Positions 33,778 through 42,231 of a stretch of DNA of 47,459 bases are shown piece by piece. The position numbers and the translations under genes were made by a program. Where the stretch lies: positions 1 through 47,459 of the forward strand of contig NZ_BDGB01000054.1 of NCBI RefSeq assembly GCF_002157585.1, read 5' to 3'. The DNA is from Lentilactobacillus parakefiri (lineage in GTDB: Bacteria > Bacillota > Bacilli > Lactobacillales > Lactobacillaceae). The notes below the pieces were generated by a model. The model saw only the letters and a list, made by a program, of their open reading frames with translations, was not told the DNA's origin and did not search any database. The first letter of the stretch is position 1. Each line of letters opens with the position of its first letter.

Positions 33778-34182
33778 ATGAAAAAAATTAAATGGTTGTT
33801 GCTGGCATTGGCCAGTTGTGCATGCTTGTTACTATTTACGGAGAATCCACGGGTTGATGCTGCCGGGTCAATTCCAAACTGGTATTTAGGTAACTGGCAG
33901 GCAGTTAATGGCAAAAATGTGTACGTCGGCATTCGTCGTAATGAGGTGATGCTTCAGGTGAAAAACGACGGTGTTTACTGGAAGCCGGTCATTTGGAAAA
34001 AAGATCCGCAAGAAGCCGGGGTTATTTTTGGAACCGGAATCGGCTCTAAAAATGCCAAGACCTATTTCGTGCTCGTCAAACAAAAGATCCAGAAAAAGTG
34101 GTACATGGTTATGACCATGAAACAAAACAAGATCAAACCGAGTGATTTGAGAAAGCATCCCATGATCATGAAACGATATTAA
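33778..34182 (+). CDS. small secreted protein
   Basis: A 134-residue exported protein: signal peptide KKIKWLLLALASCACLLLF with cleavage near VDAAG, then a compact basic, beta-rich domain beginning IPNWYLGNWQAVNGKNVYVGI. The NWYLGNW start recalls lipocalin-like secreted proteins of lactobacilli, but no family can be assigned. RBS is GAGGGGG. Located in a head-on position to the ECF operon, sharing a terminator. Confidence 0.65.
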   Translation: MKKIKWLLLALASCACLLLFTENPRVDAAGSIPNWYLGNWQAVNGKNVYVGIRRNEVMLQVKNDGVYWKPVIWKKDPQEAGVIFGTGIGSKNAKTYFVLVKQKIQKKWYMVMTMKQNKIKPSDLRKHPMIMKRY

Positions 34183-34186
34183 ACAC

Positions 34187-34269
34187 AAAAAGGTGCCTAT
34201 CTGCGTTCTTCACAACAATTGAGAGACCGATCTTGACCGTTGGAAGGAAGACAGAGAGGCGCCTTTTTT
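34187..34269. terminator. long bidirectional terminator
   Basis: AAAAAGGTGCCT (34187-34198) pairs with AGGCGCCTTTTT (34257-34268) with one G-T pair. The loop is long (about 58 bases). It overlaps the stop codon of the last ECF gene. Confidence 0.6.
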
Positions 34270-35068
34270 AATCATCGTGATTTTTCTGCCAGTAGTCATC
34301 AACACTTAAATACGTCTGGGAGTCACCCAGCAGTTCAGCCACAGCCATAATCCGTGGCGGCAGTAATCCAACTCGATCAACGAGTTCGTGATCGCTAAAC
34401 AGCTCCCGTGGACTACCGGCAAAACCAAACTTTCCGTGTTCCATAACATACACCGACTCAAATTCGGCAGCAACCCAATCCATGTCGTGAGTAATCGTGA
34501 CCACTTGATGGCCTGAATCCGCCAACTCATGAAAAATAGCTGTCAGCTTGCGGCGGCTCTCCCAGTCAAGCGACATCATCGGTTCATCAAACAAATAGAT
34601 CGCCGGATCAACTGCCAAAACCGTCGCAACACTCAGCAGCTTACGTTCCGATAAGGATAGGTCATATGGATTCTCAGCTATTCTTGCATCCAGCCCCACT
34701 CTTACCAGGGCATTCAAAGCTTGCGTGGCAATCTTATCCCGGTCATCGGTAACTTGGGCGACGCTCCACTCAACCTCTCGCTGAACAGTTGGGTTAAAGA
34801 GTTGATCATCGGGATTTTGAAAAGTAATGCCAACTTGTCTTAATTTCTCAATTGGCTTAAGGTTGTTAAAATCGGTCCCATTGATCTTAATCACCCCAGC
34901 CTGCGGCGTTAGCAGGCCAGTCAATAATTTGAAGAGCGTCGATTTGCCAGCACCATTTTGACCGACAATTGCCACCATCGGGTCAGCCAAGATCTGATTT
35001 TCAATTGATAGGCTAAAAGATCGCCCCGGGTAGGTGAACGTCAGGTGATTCAGTTCAATTGTGCGCAT
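34268..35068 (-). CDS. ECF transporter ATPase with altered signature motif
   Basis: Second nucleotide-binding subunit of the ECF transporter, 266 residues. Walker A GQNGAGKST, Q-loop TFQNPDDQLF and Walker B AIYLFDEPMMSLDW with H-loop TITHD are intact. The ABC signature, normally LSGGQ, reads LSLSERK, so the composite ATP site that this subunit's signature should close is probably degenerate. ATG 35068 follows AAAGGAGG and overlaps the previous gene by 14 bases. Pairs with the other ATPase to form the heterodimer. Confidence 0.85.
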   Translation of the reverse strand: MRTIELNHLTFTYPGRSFSLSIENQILADPMVAIVGQNGAGKSTLFKLLTGLLTPQAGVIKINGTDFNNLKPIEKLRQVGITFQNPDDQLFNPTVQREVEWSVAQVTDDRDKIATQALNALVRVGLDARIAENPYDLSLSERKLLSVATVLAVDPAIYLFDEPMMSLDWESRRKLTAIFHELADSGHQVVTITHDMDWVAAEFESVYVMEHGKFGFAGSPRELFSDHELVDRVGLLPPRIMAVAELLGDSQTYLSVDDYWQKNHDD

Positions 35069-35888
35069 ACCGAACCTCCTTTAACTCAGCCGCATTCACT
35101 GGGTATTGCCCATCAGCCATTCGCCAATTCATTTTTTGTGCCAACTGAGTGATGGTGGGTGCTGGAATCTGCCAGTCAGTCGCCAAATGGTTGAACACAT
35201 CTCCTGGCGTTCCCTTTGACACCAGTTGACCATCGTGCATCACCCACACACTGTCAGCTATTTCACAAAGATCGTCAATTTCACTGGTAACAATCAACAC
35301 GGTGGTGTCTTTGACCCCGGCCAGCCAGTGGAAGAACTGCCGGCGGCCCAAGGGATCCATCTCGCTGGTTGGGTCGTCTAAAATCAAAACAGTCGGATGA
35401 GTGGCGATCGCAGTTGCAATCGCCAGTCGTTGAATCTGACCGCCGGATAAACTTTCAGGATGCAGATGAAGCTGGGCGCTTAATCCCATTTGGGCTGCCA
35501 CTTTTTCGATCCGCTTTTGAATCAAATTTTCAGCGAGCCCTTGATTGATTAAGTCAAAGGCGATTTCATCAGCAACTGTGTCAGACAAACCACTCAATTG
35601 ACCAGCGGGATTTTGCAGCACAACGCCTGTCATGGCATTATAGGCCGGCCAATCGTCCACCCGCCGGCCGAACAGACGCCACTGACCTTCTACCTCAGCC
35701 GAAACAATCTTGGAAATCACCCCAGCCAGCACGCGGCACAGGGTTGATTTACCCGAGTGGCTATTGCCAATAATCCCAACCACTTGGCCTGCCTGAACTT
35801 CCGCGTTGATACCGCGTAACTGTGGCTGGGTAGTGCCAGGATAGCGGCTAGTTAAGTTATCAACTACAATCCGTTTATCTTCGTCCAT
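35055..35888 (-). CDS. ECF transporter ATPase
   Basis: First nucleotide-binding subunit of the ECF module, 277 residues. Walker A GNSHSGKST (His in place of the more common Gly-Ala), Q-loop VVLQNPAGQL, canonical signature LSGGQIQR, Walker B TVLILDDPTSEMDP (second acidic residue is Asp rather than Glu) and late LIVTSEID where the switch His should be, so the H-loop His is replaced by Ser-Glu. Together with the partner's altered signature, this suggests an asymmetric ATPase pair. ATG at 35888 with GGGTGG is preferred to GTG 35897. It overlaps the EcfT gene. Confidence 0.85.
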   Translation of the reverse strand: MDEDKRIVVDNLTSRYPGTTQPQLRGINAEVQAGQVVGIIGNSHSGKSTLCRVLAGVISKIVSAEVEGQWRLFGRRVDDWPAYNAMTGVVLQNPAGQLSGLSDTVADEIAFDLINQGLAENLIQKRIEKVAAQMGLSAQLHLHPESLSGGQIQRLAIATAIATHPTVLILDDPTSEMDPLGRRQFFHWLAGVKDTTVLIVTSEIDDLCEIADSVWVMHDGQLVSKGTPGDVFNHLATDWQIPAPTITQLAQKMNWRMADGQYPVNAAELKEVRYAHN

Positions 35889-36655
35889 ATTTTCCACCCA
35901 ATCAATAGAATTGCTAATCCAGTTAAACTAATGTGAAGCATTCGTGACAGATGATATTGTTGTGAGGTCTTGACGGTACGATTGGGATTATCAAAACCTC
36001 TTAGCTGGAGCGAAATTGATCGTGCCATCGATTGATCCAAAGTCTTAATCACTAAGGGGATTAGAACTGGCAGCACCGATTTTAATTTCTGAATCAGCGT
36101 TTTCTGCGGATTGGTTCCGCGAACTTTCTGCGCCTGCTGAATTTTCCGCATATTGCGCATCATCTCCGGCAAAATATAGCACACGGACATTAAGACGTAG
36201 ACAGTTTTATAAGATAATCCAGACTGTTCCAGATACGCGGCGTTTTCTGAGATGCTCGTCGTCACCATAAAGAATCCGCTGGTTAAAATGATCACCAATA
36301 CACGACAACCAAGCATTGTGGCGTAGATGAGTCCTTCCTTGTAAAATGAGATCCCCAGCACAGAAAATAACACCGTTTGATTGTGACTGTAGAACAACCC
36401 TTGAATGATCAGCATGGTGACAATCAAAAAGAGACTAAACCCCAGCGCTTTAAAAGTCGTCGAATTTAGTTTGGAGAACAACAATAACAGTGTGGCGACC
36501 AGAATCAGCCCCACCTGCAGCAATAAATTCGGACTGGCAAAGCTCAACAATGTCATATCCAAGATAAATAAGAGCTTGGTAATCGGATCGATCACCTGAT
36601 ACCACTTACGTTTGACCTGTGGCGTCCCGGAAATCAGTGTTTGATCAGTCATCAT
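35864..36655 (-). CDS. ECF transporter EcfT-type membrane subunit
   Basis: Transmembrane coupling protein, 263 residues with five or six helices. The two cytoplasmic coupling-helix motifs ending in Arg-Gly are present as AQKVRGTNP and ISLQLRGFDNP; they plug into the two ATPases. N-terminal YQVIDPITKLLFILDMTLLS is typical of EcfT. Start overlaps the S-component gene by ATGA. Confidence 0.88.
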   Translation of the reverse strand: MMTDQTLISGTPQVKRKWYQVIDPITKLLFILDMTLLSFASPNLLLQVGLILVATLLLLFSKLNSTTFKALGFSLFLIVTMLIIQGLFYSHNQTVLFSVLGISFYKEGLIYATMLGCRVLVIILTSGFFMVTTSISENAAYLEQSGLSYKTVYVLMSVCYILPEMMRNMRKIQQAQKVRGTNPQKTLIQKLKSVLPVLIPLVIKTLDQSMARSISLQLRGFDNPNRTVKTSQQYHLSRMLHISLTGLAILLIGWKIWTKINGL

Positions 36656-37254
36656 TTATCATCCCTAAAAAAGTGCACCATCCGCTGCGGCAGCTGACGA
36701 TAAATAAAGAATGCCAGATAGGCCACGCAGACTTTATCCAAAATATCCAGGACAAATTCATCCGTAAATGAGGCCAGCCACACCGGTGCATGATTGGCAA
36801 CCATCACCGCAAACAATGAGTCACCCCAAGCAATCCCAGTCTGACCACCCCAAAAAATAACGTTGAGCGGGGTCGAAATCACCGCCGAAACAATCGCAAT
36901 AATAATAGCTGAAACAAATACCCGTCGTGCTGATGAGAACCACCCATTGGCATGCAGGACCCCGACTGCAATCCCGATGCCGATACTGGTAATCGCATAC
37001 ACTGTCGAGATTGGCGACAAGGTCAATCCATAGATGACATTATTGATGAACCCGCTGATGGCACCGGCAACTGGACCAGCGAGCATACTGGCAAGAAAGG
37101 TTCCTAAAGACCCCAGCCAGACAGGCAACTTTAACCCCTCGGCTAATGCTTTGGCAACATAATTAATTCCAACAGCTGCTGGAATGAGCGTCATAGTTGC
37201 CGCACTTAACTTAAATTTCCACATACTGGTACGATGAATCGGTTCTGTTTTCAT
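36652..37254 (-). CDS. ECF transporter substrate-binding (S) component, substrate unknown
   Basis: Membrane S component, 200 residues with about six helices. ALAEGLKLPVWLGSLGTFLASMLAGPVAGAISGF is the central region (split by loops) resembling the ECF-ribofla_trS type. Specificity cannot be read from sequence; riboflavin, nucleoside- or queuosine-related precursors and others are possible. It heads a dedicated four-gene operon (S, T, A, A'), the group I layout, with the promoter and a leader hairpin upstream. ATG follows AAAGGAG. Confidence 0.8.
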   Translation of the reverse strand: MKTEPIHRTSMWKFKLSAATMTLIPAAVGINYVAKALAEGLKLPVWLGSLGTFLASMLAGPVAGAISGFINNVIYGLTLSPISTVYAITSIGIGIAVGVLHANGWFSSARRVFVSAIIIAIVSAVISTPLNVIFWGGQTGIAWGDSLFAVMVANHAPVWLASFTDEFVLDILDKVCVAYLAFFIYRQLPQRMVHFFRDDK

Positions 37255-37282
37255 AATTGTCTCCTTTATTTTTAATTACTAT

Positions 37283-37368
37283 AAAAGTATCTTTCACCTT
37301 TAAGTAAAAGTAGAAAATACTTTTAATTGACTTGGCATTTATTCTACAAGTTTCAACCAAAATGTCAA
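37283..37368 (-). promoter_or_regulatory. ECF operon promoter and leader hairpin
   Basis: Minus strand TTGACA (37368-37363), 16 bases, TAGAAT (37346-37341) form the promoter. The roughly 80-base leader contains an inverted repeat, AAAAGTAT with TTTC (37283-37295) against GAAA with ATACTTTT (37313-37324), 12 pairs with one bulge and no T-run. It could be an operator or a small RNA element. No known riboswitch is recognised. Confidence 0.55.
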
Positions 37369-37498
37369 GAAACCACTCACTCATTTTTCACCAATCGAGC
37401 TCCCACTGGTTAAGAAACGGATAAAATATCAATTGCTCGGCGCATCTGTGTCCGGGGATGCTCATAATGAAATTATTAACTTCAATCAGGGGGAAATT

Positions 37499-38329
37499 AT
37501 GTTACATCATCGCAAATTATTCATAACGCTTGGCCTTTTGAGCGTAATCGCCATTATGGCTTTTGTGTTTGTCAAGGCCACCTTTAGTCCGGACAAGACC
37601 CCGAATGCGGTTACTGCCGTCAAGGAGGACGTCTTCCCTAACCAAATTTTCGAATCATACAAGTATCCCTATGACCTCCGAATAATTGACTCAAACGTAA
37701 AACTATACACCGCTCCCGCTGGCACCAAGGGATCTAAATATGTCGGGACCGTCAAATCGAATCATGTGTCCCGCCAAATTGTGGGCCAAAAGCGTGCCGA
37801 TCTGAACCACAGGCGTGCCGAGGGCTACATTGCTTTTAGACAAAATAAGCAAACGTACTGGGTAAGTGCTCAAAATGTTTCTTTTCGAAACCTAAACAAG
37901 CTCAAGGGCAATAACCCTAAAATTGAAGCGGCAATCAACGCCGGACTTGAACTCGTCGGCAAATCCAAATACGATTACGGTGGCGGTCGAAATTTGAGTG
38001 ACATCAAAAATCACAAGTTCGACTGCTCATCATTCGTCCGCTACTGTTTCAGTCAAGCTGGCATCACACTGGGGAATCTGGATAGCGTGACCACTTACAC
38101 GCTGGTCAAAATGGGACGGCCGGTGAATTTTCAAAACATGAAGCGCGGTGATCTTTTCTTTTTCTCCAATTCACGCGGTCAGGTCAACTCCCACGTTGCC
38201 ATTTACTTAGGAGATAATTTGTTTTTACACGACCATGGTCAATCAGATACCGGCGGCGTGGGGGTCTCAACTCTGAACGCCCCGGGCTGGCGCAACGAAG
38301 CTAATGGGATTGTCCGCCGAATTGAATAA
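37499..38329 (+). CDS. secreted NlpC/P60 cell-wall hydrolase
   Basis: Exported peptidoglycan endopeptidase, 276 residues. N-terminal signal or anchor helix (LFITLGLLSVIAIMAFVFV), an SH3-like segment (about 60-135, VKLYTAPAGTKGSKYVGT), then the NlpC/P60 domain with YDYGGGRN, catalytic Cys in FDCSSFVRYCF, catalytic His in SHVAIYLGD and the third residue near FLHDHGQ. Cuts gamma-D-glutamyl-diamino acid bonds in relatives. ATG 37499 has AGGGGG upstream, preferred to the in-frame start at 37433. Monocistronic. Confidence 0.87.
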   Translation: MLHHRKLFITLGLLSVIAIMAFVFVKATFSPDKTPNAVTAVKEDVFPNQIFESYKYPYDLRIIDSNVKLYTAPAGTKGSKYVGTVKSNHVSRQIVGQKRADLNHRRAEGYIAFRQNKQTYWVSAQNVSFRNLNKLKGNNPKIEAAINAGLELVGKSKYDYGGGRNLSDIKNHKFDCSSFVRYCFSQAGITLGNLDSVTTYTLVKMGRPVNFQNMKRGDLFFFSNSRGQVNSHVAIYLGDNLFLHDHGQSDTGGVGVSTLNAPGWRNEANGIVRRIE

Positions 38330-38333
38330 ACTC

Positions 38334-38386
38334 AAAAGAGTGGTCTGAACAAGAACGAGTCAATTTTTGTTCAGACCACTCTTTTA
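38334..38386. terminator. bidirectional terminator
   Basis: AAAAGAGTGGTCTGAACAA pairs with TTGTTCAGACCACTCTTTT, a near-perfect 19-base stem between convergent genes. Confidence 0.88.
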
Positions 38387-38443
38387 TTCTCACTGTTATT
38401 TAGCTGAATCGTGGGGAAGTTAGCAGCTTATTTCTCCACACTC

Positions 38444-39781
38444 CTAAAATGCCTTATCCCCCTCCACAATATCGCGTCGCAACCCGTTGGCCTGGCGGTC
38501 CCGATCATCATAGAAGTACCAGACAGCACTCAGTAAAAAGACCAGGACCCCAGCCACAATTAATTCCAGCGAGAAGCTTAGAATCAAATAAAGGGTCACC
38601 AACAACGCAATAATTGGAATTAGATTACCGCCGCACAGTCTGAAACCCTGTGGGAGCTTGCTGTGGTTGCGCAATTTGATCGCTGCTAAAATTGTCGGCA
38701 CATACTGAATAAAAGACGTAAACACGATTGCCGAGGCTAAGAATAAATAATTGCCGGAAAACAGCATCAGTGCGCAAAGACCGCAGGACAACAGCAACGA
38801 CACAATTGGCACACCGCGCTTGTTTTGTCTGCCCAACATTCTTGGTAATAACTGATGCTCCGAAGCCAGTGAGCTGGCAATGGTCGGCGTGGAAAATGAC
38901 ACCGATAAAGCCACTCCAAGAATCGATATCAGCATCCCCGCCAACGCCAAATCATACCCAATTGAGCCGGCAATCCGGTAAAATGAAGCGGCAATCGGGA
39001 CGTTATCATTGGCTAATCCACTGCCGGAAACCCCAATCGCCGTTAACTGAACAATCATGTAAAGTACGGCAGATGTTAACAGCACACTAATAAGCGCTTT
39101 GGGTAATGTTTTTTCAGGATGATTCATTTTGGAAGCCGCAATCGGCAAAAATGAAAAACCGGTAAACATATAGAAGACCATTCCAAAACCAGCATTAATC
39201 CGGCTGAATAAGGATGATCCAATCGAACCCCCGCTGCTGAAATTGGCCAAATTGGCCGGGTGAAGAAAGAATAGCCCGATCACAACAAAAGCGACCAAAA
39301 CACCAATTTTAGCGACCGTCGAAATGTTATCTACCCAATCCATTAAATTGGGGCCAAGTAAATTGAGAATCGTCAGAGCTGTCAGAATCCCCAGTGCGAC
39401 CACCAGATAGTGGCTGTGCTGATTTAAACTTGGAAAAACGCTTCGAAGACTGGTGACAAACGCCGAAATTTCCGTTGCCATCGTGATGATTCCCAACAGC
39501 CAGGTAAAAATGCCGATTTCAAATCCGGCAAAACGTCCAAATGCGGTGTAGGTATATAACCACGCACCACCGTCGCCGGGGATTTTGCTGGCGAGGTTAG
39601 CAAAACACAGCGCAATCATGAGTACCGATATGCCCGCCAGCAGCATCAACCCCGCACTTAGGTCGCCAACTTTGGCATAGACCCGGCTAAGCATCAAAAA
39701 GATCCCCGAGCCAACGATTCCATCAACTCCAAGCAAAAAGACGCTCAAAAAACTCAACTGTTTAATCTTTGAACGTGCCAT
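38444..39781 (-). CDS. APC-superfamily amino acid permease
   Basis: Amino acid transporter, 445 residues and about 12 helices. TM1 has the unwound motif GVDGIVGSGIFLM; IPGDGGAWLYTYTAFG follows TM2; TM6 has FYMFTGFSFLPIAASKMNHPEKTLPKA. Substrate unknown. The ATG at 39781 follows AGGAG by eight bases; an in-frame extension to 39841 overlaps the upstream pump gene and has no site of its own. Probably co-transcribed with the DHA2 efflux gene, 17 bases upstream. Confidence 0.82.
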   Translation of the reverse strand: MARSKIKQLSFLSVFLLGVDGIVGSGIFLMLSRVYAKVGDLSAGLMLLAGISVLMIALCFANLASKIPGDGGAWLYTYTAFGRFAGFEIGIFTWLLGIITMATEISAFVTSLRSVFPSLNQHSHYLVVALGILTALTILNLLGPNLMDWVDNISTVAKIGVLVAFVVIGLFFLHPANLANFSSGGSIGSSLFSRINAGFGMVFYMFTGFSFLPIAASKMNHPEKTLPKALISVLLTSAVLYMIVQLTAIGVSGSGLANDNVPIAASFYRIAGSIGYDLALAGMLISILGVALSVSFSTPTIASSLASEHQLLPRMLGRQNKRGVPIVSLLLSCGLCALMLFSGNYLFLASAIVFTSFIQYVPTILAAIKLRNHSKLPQGFRLCGGNLIPIIALLVTLYLILSFSLELIVAGVLVFLLSAVWYFYDDRDRQANGLRRDIVEGDKAF

Positions 39782-39797
39782 TTGACGTCTCCTTCCC

Positions 39798-41243
39798 CTA
39801 AGCAGACTCCTTAGTGGCAGCCAGTTTCCTCCTTGAGCCAAGATAACGAACCAATACCAGCACTAACGCAACTGCAGAAATCGCGGTTGCTGTCCAAAAG
39901 ACGTTGGCAAAGGCGTGAATGAATGGCAACCCAACACTTGCGGTAACCCGTTTGACCCCCGGCAGCTGGAAGAACAGTAAGGAGGAACCAAAGCTGATGC
40001 CAATCGTCATTCCAAGGGTTCGGGCAAACGAATTTAATGATCCGGCAATTTCCGATAGCCGTTTGTCAACTAATCCCATGGTTAAAGCGTTGTTTGGTGA
40101 TAGGAAAATAGCCATCCCAATCCCGTTTAGCACAATTGGTGGAATAATTTTCCACATGTCCAAATTACTGGGGAAGAATGCATAACCAACCTGGGAAACC
40201 ATCAAAATGACCAAGCCGACGACGGTCATCAATTCTCGATTAATTCGATCGGCCAGGTATCCGGCAAACGGTGTTGTGCAAAGCATCGTGACTGACTGCA
40301 GCATGATAATCAAGCCACTGTAAAAGGCACTCATACCGTTATAACTTTGAAAATAAAATGGCAGTAAAATGTTTGAAACTGAATTAACCAGCATTACCAG
40401 TGCCAAAGCGGCAATTGACGTCATGAAGCCACGGTTGTGAATAACTTCCGGGGCAATCCATGGTAGGTTGGCCTTATCATCTTGAACAAAAGCATATACG
40501 GCAATGATCCCCCCAATCACAAAGAAGATAACTCCCGTCAGTAGCTTTGAACGCCCTGCTTGAAAGAATGAACCACTTAAGAAGAAAATAATGATCCCAA
40601 TGGTAAACAGGTTTTGACCGGTCCAATTAGCACCCCGGGTGACTTGGCGAACATGGGACCACGATTCTTTGGGGACTGGTAGGAATTTAAAGCCCAGCCA
40701 AAGAATGACAATTCCAAGTGGGATGTTAATCCAGTAAATCCACCGCCAACTGGACGCAGAAATGATCAGCCCACCGATTCCGGGGCCGGAAATTGATCCA
40801 ACGGAAATAAACATCGAAATGACGGCCAAAGCTTCTGCCCGCCGTTTATCAGGAAAATACTGAGTTACAATTCCCATTGAGTTAGCCATAATCATGGCCG
40901 CCCCAATGGCTTGAATCACCCGGCCAAATAAAATGATTGAAAAATTCGGTGCAAATCCAGTAATCGCCGACCCAATCAAAAAGCCAATCCCGCCAGCTAA
41001 GAAAACCACGTTTTTCGATAAGATATCACCAATGTGGCCAAACATGACCAGCAGAATGGCGGTTGTAATCAAGCCAATTTGAACGATCCAAGTGGCCATA
41101 CTGCTTGAAATATCCATGTCAATCGCAATTTTAGGAATTGCCAGGTTGGTGCTGGGGCCGGACAATGCCGTTAAAAATGAAAACATCCCCAACACTGCAA
41201 TAATCGAATAATTTTTCCCCTGACTTGTTGTGTTATCAGCTAT
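39798..41243 (-). CDS. DHA2-family MFS drug efflux pump, start codon ATA
   Basis: Multidrug:H+ antiporter of the 14-helix DHA2 (EmrB/QacA) family, 481 residues when read from the natural start. MFS marks include the early ATWIVQIGLITTAILL helix, GHIGDILSKN (loop 2-3) and motif C SISGPGIGGLI in TM5. The first standard start in frame is GTG 41195, which would cut into the first helix and has no binding site. A strong AAAGGAGGG (41257-41249) instead points to codon 41243-41241, which is ATA; the frame from there, ADNTTSQGKNYSIIAVLG, is a normal DHA2 N-terminus. The likely event is ATG to ATA. Expression may be low but not nil. Confidence 0.8.
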   Translation of the reverse strand: MADNTTSQGKNYSIIAVLGMFSFLTALSGPSTNLAIPKIAIDMDISSSMATWIVQIGLITTAILLVMFGHIGDILSKNVVFLAGGIGFLIGSAITGFAPNFSIILFGRVIQAIGAAMIMANSMGIVTQYFPDKRRAEALAVISMFISVGSISGPGIGGLIISASSWRWIYWINIPLGIVILWLGFKFLPVPKESWSHVRQVTRGANWTGQNLFTIGIIIFFLSGSFFQAGRSKLLTGVIFFVIGGIIAVYAFVQDDKANLPWIAPEVIHNRGFMTSIAALALVMLVNSVSNILLPFYFQSYNGMSAFYSGLIIMLQSVTMLCTTPFAGYLADRINRELMTVVGLVILMVSQVGYAFFPSNLDMWKIIPPIVLNGIGMAIFLSPNNALTMGLVDKRLSEIAGSLNSFARTLGMTIGISFGSSLLFFQLPGVKRVTASVGLPFIHAFANVFWTATAISAVALVLVLVRYLGSRRKLAATKESA

Positions 41244-41289
41244 AATATCCCTCCTTTAGCTTTCAGTCTTATTTATAACACTATGCGGG

Positions 41290-41316
41290 AAAAAGGTTGG
41301 ATCTGACGACCTTTTT
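41290..41316. terminator. hairpin with T-run between divergent genes
   Basis: AAAAAGGT (41290-41297) pairs with ACCTTTTT (41309-41316). It looks like a terminator but lies between two divergent genes, so it may shield one from antisense transcription or act as an attenuator of the cadD-like gene. Confidence 0.4.
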
Positions 41317-41440
41317 ATTAACTTTAAAGACCATGCCAACGCCACCGCAATCTGTGTCTCACCTCACTCGTAAAGCCTTCCCCATGACACCCGTGAATCG
41401 GTTATACTAACACTAACGACTGTCCTTCGGAGGTGATTCG

Positions 41441-42082
41441 ATGCTCACAACAATTATCACCAGCATTTTCTTATTTGTTGGAACCAACATTGACGATACC
41501 TTCGTCCTGGCAGTCTGGTTCTCCCAGGCCGACAGCTCTTTAAAGCGCAGGGATATCGTTATCGGCCAGTTCTTGGGATTTGAATTGCTGGTGTTGGTTA
41601 GTGTGTTCGCAGCATATGGGCTCAGTTTTCTGCCAACGGATCAAGTTGGCTGGCTCGGCGTGGTGCCGATTATTTTAGGGATTCGCAAATGGCTAAAGTA
41701 CCGACATCGATTAATTGAGCCGCATGAGACTGCCCATATTAAAAGCAAACTCAAACAAGAGCTAAAAGCCGAACGAGGAAAATTGCGGCGACAAACATGG
41801 TTCAAGCCAGAAATATTGGCAGTCTCATTGATAACAATTTCCAACGGTGCCGGCAATCTAACCGTCTACATTCCCCTTTTTACAGAATATGGCACGGCTG
41901 AGTTAGGAATCACCGTTCTGGTCTTCTCACTTATGACAGGTCTTTGGTGTTACATTGGTTACCAAATTGCCAATCTACCGATCATCAAAAATAAATTAGA
42001 GCGATCAAAACAAATCGTCATCCCGCTTGTTTTCATCGCAATTGGCGTTTATGTGCTTTTGGAAAGCGGCGTTTTGCGGTAA
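41441..42082 (+). CDS. CadD-family cadmium/cation resistance transporter
   Basis: Membrane protein of 213 residues with five or six helices matching the CadD (Cad) family: it opens FLFVGTNIDDTFVLAVWFSQ, with the conserved NIDD acidic pair, carries KPEILAVSLITISNGAGNLTVYIPLF in the second repeat and a charged cytoplasmic loop in the middle. CadD confers low-level Cd2+ resistance by efflux in staphylococci; other cations are possible. RBS GGAGGTGAT. No ArsR-type CadX regulator is adjacent. Confidence 0.82.
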   Translation: MLTTIITSIFLFVGTNIDDTFVLAVWFSQADSSLKRRDIVIGQFLGFELLVLVSVFAAYGLSFLPTDQVGWLGVVPIILGIRKWLKYRHRLIEPHETAHIKSKLKQELKAERGKLRRQTWFKPEILAVSLITISNGAGNLTVYIPLFTEYGTAELGITVLVFSLMTGLWCYIGYQIANLPIIKNKLERSKQIVIPLVFIAIGVYVLLESGVLR

Positions 42083-42158
42083 AAGAGTGTGGAACAAGCT
42101 GACTTGTAGAACACATTTCAATCAAGGTCCTACAGGTAACATGGCATTCATCACAAAA

Positions 42159-42204
42159 AAATGGGCTTTCACTTGAATTACGCAATTCAAGTGAAAGCCC
42201 ATTT
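42159..42204. terminator. bidirectional terminator
   Basis: A perfect 21-base stem (42159-42179 with 42184-42204, core GGGCTTTCACTTGAATT) with a four-base loop between convergent genes. Confidence 0.9.
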
Positions 42205-42231
42205 ACTAATTCTATTCATCTACTTGGCGCT

